Assembly (NCBI RefSeq): GCF_025961205.1
Contig: NZ_JAOQNH010000004.1
Span: forward strand, 151,000-214,999
DNA length: 64,000 nt
Reading direction: 5' to 3'
DNA from: Azospirillum fermentarium
Lineage (GTDB): Bacteria > Pseudomonadota > Alphaproteobacteria > Azospirillales > Azospirillaceae
A program made the position numbers and the translations under genes. This document shows, one piece after another, positions 1 through 10,224 of this stretch (positions within the stretch are counted from its first letter, which is position 1; each line of letters starts with the position of its first letter). A model generated the notes under the pieces. It worked only from the letters and a program-made list of their open reading frames with translations, was not told where the DNA came from and did not search any database.

Positions 1-996
1 CTGGACGTGGTGACCGGCGGCGCCGGCTTCATCGGCAGCCATCTGGTCGAAGCCCTGCTTGCCCGCGGCCGCCGTGTGCGGGTGATCGACAATTTCTCCA
101 CCGGACGCCCGGCCAATCTGGCCTTTCTCGGCAACCCGCCGGGATTGGAGGTGGTGGAGGGCGACATCGCCGCCCCCGGCGTGGCCGACGCCGGGCTGGC
201 CGGGGCGGAACGGGTGTTTCATCTGGCCGCCATGGCCGATATCGTGCCGTCGATCCAGAACCCCGACGCGTACTTCCGCGCCAATGTGGACGGCACCTAT
301 GCCGTGTGCCGGGCGGCGCAGGCGGCGGGCGTGAAGCGGTTCGTCTACACCGCGTCCTCGTCGTGCTACGGCCTGCCCGACCGGTTTCCCACGCCCGAAG
401 ACACCCCCTTCGACCCCCGCTATCCCTATGCGCTGACCAAGATGCTTGGGGAGCAGATCGCGCTGCATTGGGAACGGGTGTATGGCCTGCCCACCCTGTC
501 GCTGCGGCTGTTCAACGTCTATGGCCCCCGCTCGCGGACCAGCGGCACCTATGGCGCGGTGTTCGGGGTGTTCCTGGCCCAGCGTCTGGCCGGCAAGCCG
601 CTGACCATCGTGGGCGACGGCACCCAGACCCGTGATTTCACCTTTGTCACCGACGTGGTGCGCGCCTTTCTCATGGCCGCCGGCAGCCAGCGGTCGGGCG
701 AGATCTACAACGTCGGCACCGGGCAGGCGCAAAGCGTCAACCGGCTGGTCGAACTGCTGGGCGTTACCGAGACCGTGCGCCTGCCCAAGCGGCCGGGGGA
801 ACCCGACTGCACCCTGGCCGACACGGCCCGCATCCGCGAGCGCCTGGGCTGGGCGCCGCAGGTGCCGTTCGAAGAGGGCGTGCGGATCATGCTGGACCAC
901 ATCGATTACTGGCGCGAAGCCCCGGTGTGGACCCGCGACGGCATCGCCGAGGCGACCGCCGACTGGTTCAAGTATCTGGGGCGTCCGGCATCGTGA
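1..996 (+). CDS. NAD-dependent sugar epimerase/dehydratase (5' partial)
   Basis: Extended short-chain dehydrogenase that would oxidise and epimerise or dehydrate an NDP-sugar in the cytoplasm. The Rossmann nucleotide-binding motif TGGAGFIGSH is at the very N-terminus, the catalytic Tyr-Lys pair appears as YALTK, and RLFNVYGPR and VGDGTQTRDF are typical of UDP-glucose 4-epimerase-like proteins. The frame is open to base 1. The first beta strand that normally precedes TGGAGF is missing if translation starts at the GTG at base 7, so the true start is probably upstream of the window. The stop TGA overlaps the start of the next gene (GTGA), which implies translational coupling and a shared operon. 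The exact sugar substrate cannot be read from sequence. Confidence 0.85.
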   Translation: MDVVTGGAGFIGSHLVEALLARGRRVRVIDNFSTGRPANLAFLGNPPGLEVVEGDIAAPGVADAGLAGAERVFHLAAMADIVPSIQNPDAYFRANVDGTYAVCRAAQAAGVKRFVYTASSSCYGLPDRFPTPEDTPFDPRYPYALTKMLGEQIALHWERVYGLPTLSLRLFNVYGPRSRTSGTYGAVFGVFLAQRLAGKPLTIVGDGTQTRDFTFVTDVVRAFLMAAGSQRSGEIYNVGTGQAQSVNRLVELLGVTETVRLPKRPGEPDCTLADTARIRERLGWAPQVPFEEGVRIMLDHIDYWREAPVWTRDGIAEATADWFKYLGRPAS

Positions 997-2576
997 CCTC
1001 TCCCTCTCATCCCGCTTCCCCTTTTCCGCAGCGGACCGTCCGTCCGGCCCGCAGCAAGATCGTGTCGGTGGAGGATCTGCCGGGCATCGCCGCCCGTGCC
1101 AAGGCCGAGGGCAAGACGGTGGTCATGGCCCACGGCGTCTTCGACCTGCTGCACCTGGGCCATGTGCGTCACCTGGAAGCGGCGCGGCGGGAAGGGTCGG
1201 TGCTGATCGTCACCCTGACCGCGGATGCCTTCGTCAACAAGGGGCCGGGGCGTCCGGCGTTTCCCGAACATCTGCGCGCCGAAATGCTGGGGGCGCTGGA
1301 GTATGTGGACTGGGTTGCGGTCAACCACCAGCCCAGTGCCGAAGGGCTGTTGCGGTCGGTGGCGCCCAACGTCTATGTGAAGGGTGTGGAATACGCCGAC
1401 GCCGGCGCCGACGTGACCGGCAAGATCACGCCCGAGCGCGAGGCGGTGGAAAGCGGGGGCGGGCGCATCGTCTTTACCGACGACGTGACCTTCAGCTCCT
1501 CCACGCTGATCAACAAGTATCTGAACGTCTATGATCCCTCGCTGCAGCGCTATCTGGACGAGATGCGCAGCCGGGGGGCGCTCGACGACCTGCTGGCGGC
1601 GGTGGAGGCGGTGCGCCATATGCGCGTGCTGTTCGTCGGCGACGCCATCGTCGATGAGTACAACTACGTCTCCCCCTTGGGCAAATCACCCAAGGAGAAC
1701 ATGATCGCCACCCTGTTCCAGGAGCAGGAACGCTTTGCCGGCGGCGTGTTCGCCGCCGCCAACCACGCCGCCGGCCTGTGCGCCCAGGTGGATGTGATCA
1801 CCTGCCTGGGGGCAGCCGACGGGCACGAGGCGCTGGTGCGCGATTATCTGCGTCCCAACGTCGGCCTGACGGCGTTGTGGCGGGACACGGTGCCGACCAC
1901 CCGCAAGGCGCGCTTCATCGACAGCTACTCCCTGCGCAAGCTGTTCGAAGTGTACCACATGGACGATTCCCCCATGCCCGAGCATCTGGACGCCACGCTG
2001 TGCGGCATCCTGGGGGAGCGGGCCGGGGATTACGATCTTGTGGTCGTCACCGATTTCGGCCATGGGCTGCTGAGCCGCACCGCGCGGCAGGTGCTGCAGG
2101 ACAAAGCCCGTTTCCTGGCGGTCAACACCCAGACCAACAGCGCCAACACCGGCTTCAACCTGATCAACAAATACGCCCGCGCCGATTTCGTCTGCCTCGA
2201 CAGCAACGAAGCCCGGCTGGCCACCCGCGACAAGTTTTCCGACATGGCGGACATCGCCGGGCGCACGCTGCCGACGGTGATCGACTGCCCCCGGCTGATC
2301 GTGACCCAGGGCAAGCATGGCTGCGTCGGTTTCGATGCGGCCGATGCCGGCGGCCCCTGCCGGGTGCCGGCGCTGACCAGCACCATCGTCGATACGGTGG
2401 GGGCGGGCGACGCCTTCTTCGCCGTGACGGCCCCCATGGTGGCGGCGGGCGTGCCCATGCCGCTGGTGGGCTTCCTCGGCAACGCCGCCGGCGCGCTGAA
2501 GGTGGGGATCGTCGGTCACCGCACCCCGGTGGAAAAGGCCCCCCTGGTCAAGTTCATCACGGCTCTCCTGAAGTAG
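993..2576 (+). CDS. Bifunctional nucleotidyltransferase / PfkB sugar kinase (HldE-like, domains in reverse order)
   Basis: Probable fusion that phosphorylates a sugar phosphate and activates it with a nucleotide, as HldE does for ADP-heptose. Residues about 40-180 form a cytidylyltransferase-type domain with the HxGH signature (HLGH, residues 54-57, in GVFDLLHLGH). Residues about 210-525 form a ribokinase/PfkB domain ending with DTVGAGDAFF (467-476), where D473 would be the catalytic base. E. coli HldE has the kinase first and the transferase second, so the order here is swapped. I chose GTG 993 because it overlaps the upstream stop and removes an unlikely Arg-rich N-terminus. The SIS isomerase that follows supports a heptose route, but the nucleotide used is not known. 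Confidence 0.8.
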   Translation: MTSPSHPASPFPQRTVRPARSKIVSVEDLPGIAARAKAEGKTVVMAHGVFDLLHLGHVRHLEAARREGSVLIVTLTADAFVNKGPGRPAFPEHLRAEMLGALEYVDWVAVNHQPSAEGLLRSVAPNVYVKGVEYADAGADVTGKITPEREAVESGGGRIVFTDDVTFSSSTLINKYLNVYDPSLQRYLDEMRSRGALDDLLAAVEAVRHMRVLFVGDAIVDEYNYVSPLGKSPKENMIATLFQEQERFAGGVFAAANHAAGLCAQVDVITCLGAADGHEALVRDYLRPNVGLTALWRDTVPTTRKARFIDSYSLRKLFEVYHMDDSPMPEHLDATLCGILGERAGDYDLVVVTDFGHGLLSRTARQVLQDKARFLAVNTQTNSANTGFNLINKYARADFVCLDSNEARLATRDKFSDMADIAGRTLPTVIDCPRLIVTQGKHGCVGFDAADAGGPCRVPALTSTIVDTVGAGDAFFAVTAPMVAAGVPMPLVGFLGNAAGALKVGIVGHRTPVEKAPLVKFITALLK

Positions 2577-2584
2577 GCGCGTCC

Positions 2585-3193
2585 ATGACCGTTCCGCCCG
2601 CTGCGCGCGATCTCGATGCCTACTTCGCCACCCTCTCGGCCCTTCCGCGCCGGACCGCGGTGACCGATGCCGCGGGGGACGCGCTGGATCTGGCCGCCGG
2701 CATGGGCCGGGTGGCCGGGCTGCTCGGCGGGTTGGCGGCGGGGGAAAACCGCGTCTTCTTCATCGGCAACGGCGGGTCCGCCGGCATCGCCAGCCATGCG
2801 GCCATCGATTATTCCAAGAACGGCGGCTTTCCGGCCCTGGCCTTGACCGATGGCGCGGCCCTGACCTGCCTGGGCAACGATTATGGGTACGACGAGGTCT
2901 TCGCCCGCCAACTGGAGTTCCACGCCCGCCGGGGCGATGTGCTGATGGCGGTGTCCAGTTCCGGGGCGTCGGCCAATATCCTGAAGGCCGTGGCGGCGGC
3001 CCGGGCGCGCGGATGCCGGGTGGTGACTTTCAGCGGCTTTTCCCCCGCCAACCCGCTGCGCCGGCTGGGGGACGTGAATTTCTATGTGGACAACGGCGAA
3101 TACGGGTTCGTCGAGATCTTTCACCTGACCCTGATCCATGCCGTGCTCGACCTCGGCACCGGCTGGCGGGCGGCGATGCGGACGGCGGAGTAG
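2585..3193 (+). CDS. SIS-domain phosphosugar isomerase (GmhA-like)
   Basis: 202-residue SIS protein. The phosphosugar-binding loop GNGGSAGIASH is at residues 61-71, and AVSSSGASANIL is the second Ser-rich phosphate loop. Length and motifs fit sedoheptulose 7-phosphate isomerase (GmhA), which starts heptose synthesis. It begins 8 bp after the kinase/nucleotidyltransferase gene and 6 bp before the next epimerase gene, so the four genes look like one operon feeding an activated heptose or related sugar into the polysaccharide. A GmhB-type phosphatase is not seen nearby. Other SIS isomerases cannot be fully excluded. Confidence 0.75.
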   Translation: MTVPPAARDLDAYFATLSALPRRTAVTDAAGDALDLAAGMGRVAGLLGGLAAGENRVFFIGNGGSAGIASHAAIDYSKNGGFPALALTDGAALTCLGNDYGYDEVFARQLEFHARRGDVLMAVSSSGASANILKAVAAARARGCRVVTFSGFSPANPLRRLGDVNFYVDNGEYGFVEIFHLTLIHAVLDLGTGWRAAMRTAE

Positions 3194-3199
3194 GGGACG

Positions 3200-4201
3200 A
3201 TGGCGGACAGGAACTGGTCGGTTCTGGTGACGGGCGGCGCCGGCTATGTGGGGGCGGCGCTGGTGCCCAAGCTGCTGGCCGCCGGCCACCGGGTCACGGT
3301 GCTGGATCTTTATCTCTATGGCGAAGCGGCGCTGGACGGTGTGCGTGGCCACCCCGCCCTGCGGGAGGTGAAGGGCGACCTGCGCGATCCGGCGGCGGTG
3401 GCGGATGCCCTTGCGGGATGCGACGCGGTGATCCATCTGGCCTGCATCTCCAACGACCCGTCGTTCGAGCTGAACCCGGAGCTGGGCGCGTCCATCAACC
3501 ACCGTGCGTTCCGCCCGTTGGTTCGGGCGGCCAAGGCGGCGGGGGTGAAGCGGTTCGTCTACGCCTCCTCGTCCTCGGTCTATGGGATCAAGGAAGGGGT
3601 GGAGGTAACCGAGGATCTGCCGCTGGAGCCGCTGACCGACTATTCCCGCTTCAAGGCCCTGTGCGAACGGGAGCTGGAGGAGGAACGGGAACCGGGCTTC
3701 GTCACCCTGACCGTGCGCCCGGCCACCGTGTGCGGCTATTCCCCCCGCCAGCGGCTGGACGTGATCGTCAACATCCTGACCAACCACGCGGTCAACAACG
3801 GGCGGGTCAAGGTGCTGGGGGGCAGCCAGCTCCGCCCCAACATCCACATCGACGACATGTGCGCCTTCTACCTGAACGCCCTGCAATGGGCCGACGGGGA
3901 CATCGACGGGCGCGTCTACAACGTGGGCTTCGAGAACCATTCGGTGATGCAGCTGGCCCAGATGGTCCGCGCCGCCGTCGGCCCGCAGGTGGAAATGGAG
4001 ATCGCCCCCACCGACGATCCCCGTTCCTACCACATCTCGTCGGAAAAGATCCGGCGGGAGCTGGGCTTCGCCACCGCCCACACCATCGAGGATGCGGTGC
4101 GCGGGCTGGTGGCGGCGTTCGCCGCCGGCAAGCTGCCGGATTCCCTGACCGATCCGCGCTATTACAACATCCGCACCATGCAGGCGCTCAATCTGGTCTG
4201 A
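3200..4201 (+). CDS. NAD-dependent sugar epimerase
   Basis: 333-residue extended SDR. The cofactor-binding motif TGGAGYVG is at residues 11-18, ACISNDPSFELNP is a characteristic family segment, and the catalytic Tyr-x3-Lys appears as YSRFK. The protein probably acts on the sugar nucleotide made by the three upstream genes, for instance as a heptose or hexose epimerase/reductase. This substrate link is an inference from operon position only. It is the last gene of the tightly packed block that starts at the left edge. A 114-bp gap separates it from the TPR glycosyltransferases. Confidence 0.8.
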   Translation: MADRNWSVLVTGGAGYVGAALVPKLLAAGHRVTVLDLYLYGEAALDGVRGHPALREVKGDLRDPAAVADALAGCDAVIHLACISNDPSFELNPELGASINHRAFRPLVRAAKAAGVKRFVYASSSSVYGIKEGVEVTEDLPLEPLTDYSRFKALCERELEEEREPGFVTLTVRPATVCGYSPRQRLDVIVNILTNHAVNNGRVKVLGGSQLRPNIHIDDMCAFYLNALQWADGDIDGRVYNVGFENHSVMQLAQMVRAAVGPQVEMEIAPTDDPRSYHISSEKIRRELGFATAHTIEDAVRGLVAAFAAGKLPDSLTDPRYYNIRTMQALNLV

Positions 4202-4315
4202 CGGCCGGAAGAGGGTTCGGGCCTTGATTTCCGGGCAGGTGTCCCGCACTTTGCCGCCCTGCTGCTGGAGCGCTCCGGCCTCTCTCAACCGCTTTTCCGT
4301 CAAGGTCGTCCGTCC

Positions 4316-6004
4316 ATGCCCCTTCCGCCCCCCTCATCCCGCACCGTGGCCGTTCTGACCCAGGCTCAGGCGCTGATGCAGCGCGGTCAGGCGGCGGCGG
4401 CCATGAAGCTGTGCGAGCAGGCGGTGGAGGGGGAGAACGGCGATCCCCTCCTGCTGTTGGAGATGATCAATCTCTACCTGCATCTGGGCCGGCATGACGA
4501 CGCCTATCAAGCCGGGCTGAAGGTGCTGGAGATCGACCCGGAGGAGCCGTCGGCTCACTTCAACATGGGCTTGGCCGGTATGCGCACCAACCGGTACGAG
4601 GCGGCCCTGGGCCATTTCCAGACGGTGCTGAAGCATGACCCGCAGAACGTCCGCGCGCTGACCAATCTGGGCGGTGTCTATTTCGGCCTCGGCTTCATCA
4701 AGGAATCCCTGGCTCAGTACCGCGAGGCGCTGCGCCTTGACGAATCCGTGCCCGGCATCTGGCAGAACTACATCTCGATCCTGAACTACGACGAGGAGGC
4801 GCCGCTGTCCTTCGTCATGGACCAGCATCGCGTGGTGGGAGAAAAGCTTCAGGCCATGGCCGGGCCGCGCCCCGCCGCCTATGCCAACGATCCGTCGCCC
4901 AACCGCCGGCTGCGCATCGGCTATCTGTCGGGCGATTTCATCATGCACCCGGCCTCGCACTATGTGGAGCCGGTGCTGCGGCTGCATGACAAGAACGTCA
5001 TCGATCTCTACGCCTATTCCCTCATCACCTGGTCCGATCCGGTGACCGAGAGCTTCCGGTCCTGCGTGCCCAACTGGCGCGACGTCGGCATGCTGGGCGA
5101 CGATCAGCTTTTCGACCTGATCCAGGCCGACAAGATCGACATCCTGATCGATCTGTCGGGCCATACGGCGCGTAACCGCATCCTGACCGTGGCCCGCAAG
5201 CCGGCCCCCGTGATGGTCAACTGGATCGGTTATCTGAACACGCTGGGCATTCCGGGCATCGACTATTCCCTGCTCGATCCCCACCTGCTGTCGCCGGCGG
5301 CCGATGCCGGGTTCGTGGACCGCCCGTGGGCGTTGCCGGAAACCGCCTATTGCTACACGCCGCTGGTGACGTACCGCCGCCCGGCGCCGTCGCCGGTCTT
5401 CCGCAAGGGGCACATCACCTTCGGCTGTTTCAACAACCCGGCCAAGCTGTCGCAGGCGGCGTTCGCCGCGTGGGCCGAAATCCTCCACAGCCTGCCCGAC
5501 AGCCATCTGATCTTCAAATACAAGACCTTCGACAGCCCCATGGTGCAGAACCGGGTTCTGCGCGCCATGGCCGCCCATGGCATCGGGCCGGACCGGCTGT
5601 CCTTCCAGGGATACTCGCCCCTGGGGCCGTTCCTGGACGGTTTCGCCGACATCGACATCGCGCTCGACACCTTCCCCTACACCGGCGTCACCACCACCAT
5701 GCACACCTTGTGGGTGGGCACACCCATGGTGACGCTGACCGGCGACACGCCGATGCAGCGGTTCGGGCGTTCGGCGCTGCTCAGCATCGGGCGGCCCGAC
5801 TGGATCGCCGCATCGCCCAAGGATTATGTCGCCATCGCGTTGCGGCTGGCCGAAGAGGTCAAAGCCGACCCCGGCCTGCGGCAGAAGGTGCAGCGGCGGA
5901 TGCACTCTTCCTCGATGATGCGGCACGAAATCTTCGTGCGGAATCTCGAAACCGCTTACCGTGCCATGTGGCAGGCCTGGTGCACACGCCAGGGTGCGGC
6001 CTGA
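4316..6004 (+). CDS. TPR protein with SPINDLY/OGT-type glycosyltransferase domain
   Basis: 562 residues. The N-terminal part, about residues 1-170, consists of tetratricopeptide repeats (for example DPEEPSAHFNMGLAG and DPQNVRALTNLGGVYFGLG). The C-terminal part is a GT41 (O-GlcNAc transferase/SPINDLY) domain, with RIGYLSGDF, IDILIDLSGHT, PVMVNWIGYLNTLG, FGCFNNPAKL and FPYTGVTTTMHTLWVGTPMVTL as recognisable family blocks. Such enzymes transfer a sugar to Ser/Thr of proteins. Bacterial members often sit in surface-glycan or flagellin-glycosylation loci. The acceptor here is unknown. A second gene of the same architecture follows 34 bp later. Confidence 0.88.
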   Translation: MPLPPPSSRTVAVLTQAQALMQRGQAAAAMKLCEQAVEGENGDPLLLLEMINLYLHLGRHDDAYQAGLKVLEIDPEEPSAHFNMGLAGMRTNRYEAALGHFQTVLKHDPQNVRALTNLGGVYFGLGFIKESLAQYREALRLDESVPGIWQNYISILNYDEEAPLSFVMDQHRVVGEKLQAMAGPRPAAYANDPSPNRRLRIGYLSGDFIMHPASHYVEPVLRLHDKNVIDLYAYSLITWSDPVTESFRSCVPNWRDVGMLGDDQLFDLIQADKIDILIDLSGHTARNRILTVARKPAPVMVNWIGYLNTLGIPGIDYSLLDPHLLSPAADAGFVDRPWALPETAYCYTPLVTYRRPAPSPVFRKGHITFGCFNNPAKLSQAAFAAWAEILHSLPDSHLIFKYKTFDSPMVQNRVLRAMAAHGIGPDRLSFQGYSPLGPFLDGFADIDIALDTFPYTGVTTTMHTLWVGTPMVTLTGDTPMQRFGRSALLSIGRPDWIAASPKDYVAIALRLAEEVKADPGLRQKVQRRMHSSSMMRHEIFVRNLETAYRAMWQAWCTRQGAA

Positions 6005-6038
6005 TCCTGCCGGCCTTCCCGGAACGGAGCGGTATGCC

Positions 6039-8093
6039 ATGACGGAGACCCCGGCCTCTCCCGGTCTTGCCCTGGCCGACGCCTTCAATATGGCGGCGGC
6101 TTTGTTCAACGCCGGCCGCCATGCGGACGCCGCCGTGATGGCGGAGCGTATCCTGGCCCATGCCCCCGGCCATCCGGACTCCCTGCATCTCCTGGGTCTG
6201 GTCCGCCGTTTCCAGAACCGGCCGGAAGAGGCGGTGGCCCTGTTTGAAGAGGCGCTCCGCCACAAACAGACACCGGCGTTTCTGTCCAACTATGCGTCCG
6301 TCCTGACCATGGTGGGGCGCCACGCCGATGCGGCGGTGGTCATCCGGGCGGCGGCGGAGATGGCGGGGACCGATGCCGCCCTGTTTTTCAATCTGGGGAT
6401 CATCCTTCGCAGTGTGGGCCAGCTTCGGGAGGCGGAGGATGCCTTCCGGAAGGCTGGCCGCCTCGATCCCGCGTCGGCCGCCGCTCATCACAGCCGCGGC
6501 ATGATCCTTTTCGATCTCGGGAATCACGAGGCTGCCGTTGCGGCGCTCCAGGCCGCCGTTGTCGCCGACCCGGCCTATGCCGGGGCGTTGACGGCACTTG
6601 GCTATGTCCTGAGCCGCCTGCACCGCCATGCCGAGGCGGTATCGCACCATTGGCATGCCTTGCTCCTGGAACCGGCGCGGCTGGAAAGCGCGGTTCATGC
6701 CATGGACGTGGGGCGCTATTGCCTGATGTTCGACCGGCAGCCGGCGCTGCAGGACGGGATGGCCCGTGCGGTGCGGATGGCGTTGGAAACCGGCGGCGGC
6801 GACGTGGATTGGAGGTTGTTGAGCAGCGTCCTCTACCGTCATCTTTACCGCCCGCTTCCCGATGCGGCCCGCACGATGGCGGAACAGGCTTTCGGCCGGC
6901 GGCTGGCCGCGGCGGCACCGGAGAACGCGGCTCCCTTCGCGGTGCCGGCGATGCGCCCGGCGCGGCTGCGCGTCGGCTATCTGTCGGTTCATCTGAAGAA
7001 CCATCCCATCGGGCAGGTCACCCTGTCGCTGTTCGCCGCGCACGACCGCGCGCGGTTCGAGATCCATGGCTTCACCCATGTGGCCGGAGTGCCGGCGGAC
7101 GATGCCTATGCGGCCCGCCACAGGGCCGGCTTCGACCATGTGCATGACATCACAGGTCTGGCAGGCGCGGACATCGCCGCGCGCATCCGGGCCGCAGGGG
7201 TCGATGTGCTCGTCTATCTCGACGGGCACATGGACAAGGAAGGGCTGGTGGCCATGGCCTGCCGCCCGGCGCCGGTGCGGGTGTTCTGGCTGGGGCATGC
7301 CGGCGGCCTGGGCACGGTGGCGGCCGACTATCTGCTGGCCGACCGGGTGGTGGTTCCCTTCGGCGAAGAGGGACGCTATGGCGAAGCGGTGGTCCGGCTG
7401 CCGGTCTGTTACCATTCCGCCGACCGCCACCCCATCAATCCGGTGCGTCCCCGCCATGAATATGGGCTTCCCGAAGACGCCGTCGTCTTTTGCGCCTTCA
7501 ACAACACGGAAAAAGTGGACGGCGCCGTCTTCACCCATTGGATGGAGATCCTGCGGCGGGTGGAGGGCAGCGTTCTGTGGCTGTCAAGGGCGGGTGGGCT
7601 GGACGGCCCGCGCCACAGCATGACCCGTTTCGCGTCCGAAGCCGGGATCGATCCGGCCCGCATCATCATGGCCAGCCGGGTGGCGGACAAGGCCGATCAC
7701 TACGCCCGCCATCAGGCGGCGGACCTGTTCCTCGATACCTGGACCATGAACGCATCCACCACGGCGCTCGATGCCCTGTGGTCGGGGCTGCCGATGGTGA
7801 CGCTGGCAGGGAACTGTTTTTCCAACCGCATCGCGTCGTCCATGCTGACCGCCGTGGGGCTGGAAGACATGATTTGCCCGACACCGCAGGCTTATGTCGC
7901 CCTGGCCGAGGCGCTGGCCCTCAATCCCCAGGCGCTGGCGGTGGTGCGGGCGCGGCTGTGGGCCTCCCGGGAAACGGCCCCCTTGTTCGACATGCCCCGT
8001 TTCGCCGCCAAGATGGAAGCGGCTTTCGATGCCATGTGGGACCGCTGGCGGCGCGGCTTGCCGGCGGAAGGCTTTTCCATTCCCGAGCGCTGA
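6039..8093 (+). CDS. TPR protein with SPINDLY/OGT-type glycosyltransferase domain (second copy)
   Basis: 684 residues from ATG 6039. The longer frame upstream gives an unlikely N-terminus. Residues about 1-230 are TPR repeats (DAALFFNLGIILRSVGQLREAEDAF and neighbours). The C-terminal half is a GT41-like domain with RVGYLSVHLKNHPIG, VDVLVYLDGHMD, PVRVFWLGHAGGLG, FCAFNNTEKVDG and LDTWTMNASTTALDALWSGLPMVTL. The family DxSGH motif appears here as LDGH, so this copy is diverged from its neighbour. Both copies probably glycosylate protein targets or contribute to glycan assembly. It meets the next gene tail to tail, 3 bp apart. Confidence 0.85.
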   Translation: MTETPASPGLALADAFNMAAALFNAGRHADAAVMAERILAHAPGHPDSLHLLGLVRRFQNRPEEAVALFEEALRHKQTPAFLSNYASVLTMVGRHADAAVVIRAAAEMAGTDAALFFNLGIILRSVGQLREAEDAFRKAGRLDPASAAAHHSRGMILFDLGNHEAAVAALQAAVVADPAYAGALTALGYVLSRLHRHAEAVSHHWHALLLEPARLESAVHAMDVGRYCLMFDRQPALQDGMARAVRMALETGGGDVDWRLLSSVLYRHLYRPLPDAARTMAEQAFGRRLAAAAPENAAPFAVPAMRPARLRVGYLSVHLKNHPIGQVTLSLFAAHDRARFEIHGFTHVAGVPADDAYAARHRAGFDHVHDITGLAGADIAARIRAAGVDVLVYLDGHMDKEGLVAMACRPAPVRVFWLGHAGGLGTVAADYLLADRVVVPFGEEGRYGEAVVRLPVCYHSADRHPINPVRPRHEYGLPEDAVVFCAFNNTEKVDGAVFTHWMEILRRVEGSVLWLSRAGGLDGPRHSMTRFASEAGIDPARIIMASRVADKADHYARHQAADLFLDTWTMNASTTALDALWSGLPMVTLAGNCFSNRIASSMLTAVGLEDMICPTPQAYVALAEALALNPQALAVVRARLWASRETAPLFDMPRFAAKMEAAFDAMWDRWRRGLPAEGFSIPER

Positions 8094-8096
8094 CGG

Positions 8097-9047
8097 TCAG
8101 GGGACGGGAACCGCAGGGACCGCATGATCGCGGTGGAAACGGTAGGCGCGGGCGACGGCTTCTCTCCACGGCACCTGGGGGGACCATTCCAGCACCCGGC
8201 GGGCACGGGTGATGTCCAGAACCACGGCCGGCACATCAACAGGCCGTCCAGGGCGGAAATCGCGCACCAGGGGCCGGCCGGCGGCGGCTTCCATGGCGTC
8301 GGCCACGTCAAGAACGCTGCGTCCCTCGCCGCTGCCGATGTTGATGACACGCTCGGCGAGAGCCGGGACGGTACCAGCCTGTATCAGGGCGGCGGTCACG
8401 TCGTCGATGTGGACGTAATCGCGCACGATGCTGCCGTCGCCCCAGATCACCAACGGCTCGCCGTGGGCGGCGGCGGCGGCGAAGGCCGCGACGACACCCT
8501 GCTGCCGGCGGCTGACCTGCCCCTCGCCGAACGGGTTCGCCACCCGCAGGACACAATAATCCAGCCCGTGCAGATGGTGGTACAGGTGCAGGTACTTCTC
8601 GATCGCCAGCTTGTTGATGCCGTAGGCGCAGATGGGATCGGTGGGGAAATCCTCGGCGATGGGCAGCCGGTTCTGGACCCCATAGACCGTTCCCCCCGAC
8701 GACACGAACACCACCCGTTTCACCCCTGCCGCCACCGCGGCATCGAGAAACGCGATGGTGCCGATCACCGTGTCCGCCACGTCCTCCGCCGGGGCGGCGT
8801 TGGAACGGGCGGGCGACGTGCTGCCGATCAGATGATAGGCCACGGTGCAGCCGCCGAGCGCCCGGACCAGCCGGCCCCGGTCGGTGAAATCACCGATGTG
8901 CCAGGCGATACCGTCGGTGTCCGCCGTGCCGGCGGGACGCTCCGAGGTCATGCCCGGCGGCGGATGGCCAAAGGCCGTCACCTCATGACCGCCGAGCCGC
9001 AAGGCACGCCGCAGGTGTGTGCCAAGGAAGCCTCCGGCACCCAGCAC
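8097..9047 (-). CDS. NAD-dependent epimerase/dehydratase
   Basis: Extended SDR of about 316 residues. The nucleotide-binding GAGGFLGTH is right at the N-terminus, YGINK carries the catalytic Tyr/Lys, and RVANPFGEGQ and WGDGSIVRDYVHIDD are typical of UDP-glucose 4-epimerase-like enzymes. The only standard start is GTG at 9047, but in-frame codons before it still encode a good first beta strand (RALV ahead of LGAGG). The real start may therefore lie upstream at a non-standard codon. The upstream decarboxylase gene ends at 9104 and was probably co-transcribed. Confidence 0.8.
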   Translation of the reverse strand: MLGAGGFLGTHLRRALRLGGHEVTAFGHPPPGMTSERPAGTADTDGIAWHIGDFTDRGRLVRALGGCTVAYHLIGSTSPARSNAAPAEDVADTVIGTIAFLDAAVAAGVKRVVFVSSGGTVYGVQNRLPIAEDFPTDPICAYGINKLAIEKYLHLYHHLHGLDYCVLRVANPFGEGQVSRRQQGVVAAFAAAAAHGEPLVIWGDGSIVRDYVHIDDVTAALIQAGTVPALAERVINIGSGEGRSVLDVADAMEAAAGRPLVRDFRPGRPVDVPAVVLDITRARRVLEWSPQVPWREAVARAYRFHRDHAVPAVPVP

Positions 9048-9103
9048 CAGAGCGCGCTGAGCCTGCGAAGCGGGACCGGTGCCGGAGAAGGGGGCGGCGG
9101 GGA

Positions 9104-10075
<972 letters not shown>

Positions 10076-10224
10076 AGGCCGCGTCTCGTCAAGAGAGGGA
10101 AAGGGGGTGGCGGACAGCAAGGGCCGCGCCGGCAGCGCGCATTATAGAAAGGGAAACGCACGCCGCGTCCAGCACGAACAGGGGTGGAAATCCCGCGCAG
10201 CGCTCCAAAGCCGTACAGCCCGCC

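Noticed and set aside
2516..4303. Long open frame on the - strand (595 codons) opposite the SIS and epimerase genes
   Set aside because: Antisense shadow of two well-supported genes. High GC gives long open frames, and the translation matches no family.
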